NCBI GenBank assembly: GCA_001915575.1
Contig: MNQT01000002.1
Coordinates: 1-15,043 of the forward strand
Direction: 5' to 3'
Length of the DNA: 15,043 nucleotides
From: Bacteroides sp. CAG:1060_57_27
GTDB lineage: Bacteria; Bacteroidota; Bacteroidia; Bacteroidales; UBA932
Made by a program: the position numbers and the translations under genes. The notes beneath the pieces are model-generated. The model saw only the letters and a list, made by a program, of their open reading frames with translations. It did not search any database and was not told where the DNA came from. Below are positions 13,590 to 15,043 of this stretch, piece by piece (the first letter of the stretch is position 1; the number at the start of each line of letters is the position of its first letter).

Positions 13590-14855
13590 CTATTTGAAGA
13601 CTATCTCGCTCCTGTCAGGACCTACAGAAATGATCCTGACGGGGCAGGAAGTCTCCTTCTCTATGAAGGCGACATAGTCCTTGAACTCCTGCGGGAAGTC
13701 CCCGTAGCTGCGCACCGAGCAGATGTCGCTGTTCCAGCCCTTGAACTCCTTGTATATCGGGGTGATCTCCTCGTTGCTCTCGAAGGGGAAGTAGTCCACC
13801 CTCTTGCCGTGTATCTCGTATGCCACGGCGACCTTTATCGCGTCGAATCCGTTGAGCACGTCGGACTTCATCATTATCAGTTCGTTAACTCCGCTCATCA
13901 TCACGGCGTACTTGAGCGCCACGAGGTCAAGCCAGCCGCAGCGGCGCGGGCGTCCGGTGGTCGCTCCGTACTCGTTGCCTATGCTCCTGAGCCTTTCGCC
14001 GGTCTCGTCTTCGAGCTCGGTGGGGAAGGGGCCGCTACCTACCCTCGTGCAGTAGGCCTTGAAGATACCCATGACCTTGCCTATCCGGCTCGGGGCTATT
14101 CCGAGTCCGGTGCAGGCTCCGGCGCTCGTGGTGTTGGACGAGGTCACGAAGGGATAGGTGCCGAAGTCGATGTCGAGCATGGAGCCCTGCGCGCCCTCTG
14201 CGAGGATAGGAACGTCGTTCTCGATGAACCTGTTGACTTCTATCTCGCTTTCGATGAGCTGGAAGCGCTTGAGCCTCTCCACGGCCTCCATCCACTTCGT
14301 CTCGTATTCGGTGACGTCGTAGCTGTAGTCGTACTCGCTGAGCATCTTCGCGTGCTTCTTGCGCAGGGTGTCGTAGCGCTTGCGGAACTCGGGCGAGAGC
14401 AGGTCTCCGACCCTGAGGCCGTTCCTGCCGGTCTTGTCCATGTAGGTGGGACCTATTCCCTTGAGCGTCGAGCCTATCTTGGCCTTGCCCTTGGCGGCCT
14501 CGCTCGCGGCGTCGAGTATCCTGTGCGTAGGGAGGATCAGATGCGCCCTCTTCGAAATCATCAGCCTGCCGCTGATGTCGCCGATCTTGGCCTCGATGTC
14601 CTGTATCTCCTCGTCGAGGATCACGGGGTCTATCACCACGCCGTTGCCGATGATGTTGACGGAATCATGCCTGAAGATGCCGGAAGGTACGGTGTGCAGC
14701 ACGAATCCGTCGTCTCCGAACTTCAGCGAGTGCCCGGCGTTGGGCCCTCCCTGGAAGCGTGCTATAACCTTGTAGCCGGGTGTCAGGACATCGACAACCT
14801 TACCTTTACCCTCGTCTCCCCACTGGAGTCCGAGTACTACATCAACTTTTTTCAT
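13590..14855 (-). CDS. purA: Adenylosuccinate synthetase
   Basis: PurA uses GTP to condense IMP with aspartate, the first step toward AMP; PurB, encoded next door, completes the branch. The 421-residue protein is full length. It has the P-loop-like QWGDEGKGK (11-19) with the catalytic Asp, QGGPNAGHS (35-43) with the catalytic His, ILAEGAQGSMLDIDFGTYP (218-236) and GATTGRPRRCGWLD (297-310). The ATG at 14855 begins the conserved N-terminus MKKVDVVLGLQWGDEG. It converges on purB. An IS30-type transposase end lies upstream, on the far side of its promoter. Confidence 0.97.
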   Translation of the reverse strand: MKKVDVVLGLQWGDEGKGKVVDVLTPGYKVIARFQGGPNAGHSLKFGDDGFVLHTVPSGIFRHDSVNIIGNGVVIDPVILDEEIQDIEAKIGDISGRLMISKRAHLILPTHRILDAASEAAKGKAKIGSTLKGIGPTYMDKTGRNGLRVGDLLSPEFRKRYDTLRKKHAKMLSEYDYSYDVTEYETKWMEAVERLKRFQLIESEIEVNRFIENDVPILAEGAQGSMLDIDFGTYPFVTSSNTTSAGACTGLGIAPSRIGKVMGIFKAYCTRVGSGPFPTELEDETGERLRSIGNEYGATTGRPRRCGWLDLVALKYAVMMSGVNELIMMKSDVLNGFDAIKVAVAYEIHGKRVDYFPFESNEEITPIYKEFKGWNSDICSVRSYGDFPQEFKDYVAFIEKETSCPVRIISVGPDRSEIVFK

Positions 14856-14891
14856 CGTATCTTTCTGTAATTTGAAATGCGAAACAACCTC

Positions 14892-14923
14892 TAAAAGTAT
14901 GAATATTATCTGACTTTAGCAAA
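14892..14923 (-). promoter_or_regulatory. Candidate promoter of purA
   Basis: On the minus strand TTTG (14920-14923) lies 20 nt upstream of TACTTTTA (14892-14899), one mismatch from TAnnTTTG. The leader to the ATG would be about 30 nt. The promoter lies between the insertion-sequence remnant and purA. Confidence 0.6.
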
Positions 14924-15043
14924 TAATCCCGACCGCATCCACCGTGGGTAGAGTCAACGAGCAAGTGCAACAAGAAGTAAAATTACAACAAAAGTTTAAA
15001 GAACTCGTCTTTCGGGGTTGAGAAATTGAGTTTTTCCCTTGGC
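14924..15043 (-). mobile_element. Right-edge part of an IS30-type insertion sequence (boundary approximate)
   Basis: The transposase tail at 14983-15043 shows that an IS30-type element enters from the right edge. After the stop codon there is an AT-rich stretch containing GTTGCACTTGCTCGTTGAC, which may hold the terminal inverted repeat. The partner end is outside the window, so the exact boundary toward purA is unknown; the coordinate given is the limit set by the purA -33 box. Confidence 0.45.
14983..15043 (-). CDS. IS30 family transposase, C-terminal fragment
   Basis: Only the last 19 codons and the TAA stop are in the window; the gene continues past the right edge. The residues PREKLNFSTPKDEFFKLLL match the ending shared by IS30-family transposases of Bacteroidales (the RPRxxLNFxTPxxxFF pattern after the catalytic DDE domain). 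This is too short to say whether the gene is intact. It reads toward purA on the same strand. Confidence 0.75.
   Translation of the reverse strand, partial: PREKLNFSTPKDEFFKLLL

Overview
The window comes from a GC-rich member of the Bacteroidota, most likely order Bacteroidales. The evidence is the repeated Bacteroidota promoter form (TAnnTTTG at -7, often with TTTG 19-21 nt upstream), genes without clear Shine-Dalgarno sites, an L31 type B protein, Bacteroidales-type GlmM and PurF, and an IS30-type transposase tail typical of these genomes. The species cannot be fixed from sequence alone.

Layout from left to right. Positions 1-139 hold no gene but contain a perfect 26-bp palindrome and the terminator of a tRNA-Glu(CUC) gene on the minus strand (140-211). 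Next come a DUF1343/NamZ-like protein and glmM (both minus, overlapping), then divergently rpmE type B (plus) with a strong terminator. On the minus strand follow a strikingly degenerate PriA, msrA and tRNA-Ala(GGC). Divergent from that tRNA is a HAD phosphatase (gph-like, plus), which overlaps tail to tail with a short FecCD/BtuC-type permease. The permease lies downstream of a TonB-dependent BtuB-like receptor, and a cobalamin riboswitch precedes the receptor (all minus).

The right third is a purine block. purF and a radical SAM gene form a tight minus-strand operon. purC and purB run divergently on the plus strand, and purA faces purB from the right. These cover the committed step (PurF), SAICAR synthesis (PurC), both lyase steps (PurB) and the IMP-to-adenylosuccinate step (PurA). 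The window ends inside the C-terminus of an IS30-family transposase that reads toward the purA promoter.

No stretch longer than 300 bases lacks an annotated feature; the longest non-coding stretch (8801-9060) is the riboswitch leader. Most of the window is housekeeping DNA. The strongest candidates for something unusual are the PriA homologue that has lost its Walker A lysine, its zinc-binding cysteines and helicase motifs IV-VI while keeping an open frame; the short cobalamin-controlled permease; and several promoters whose -7 element sits only 4-6 nt before the start codon, suggesting leaderless mRNAs.
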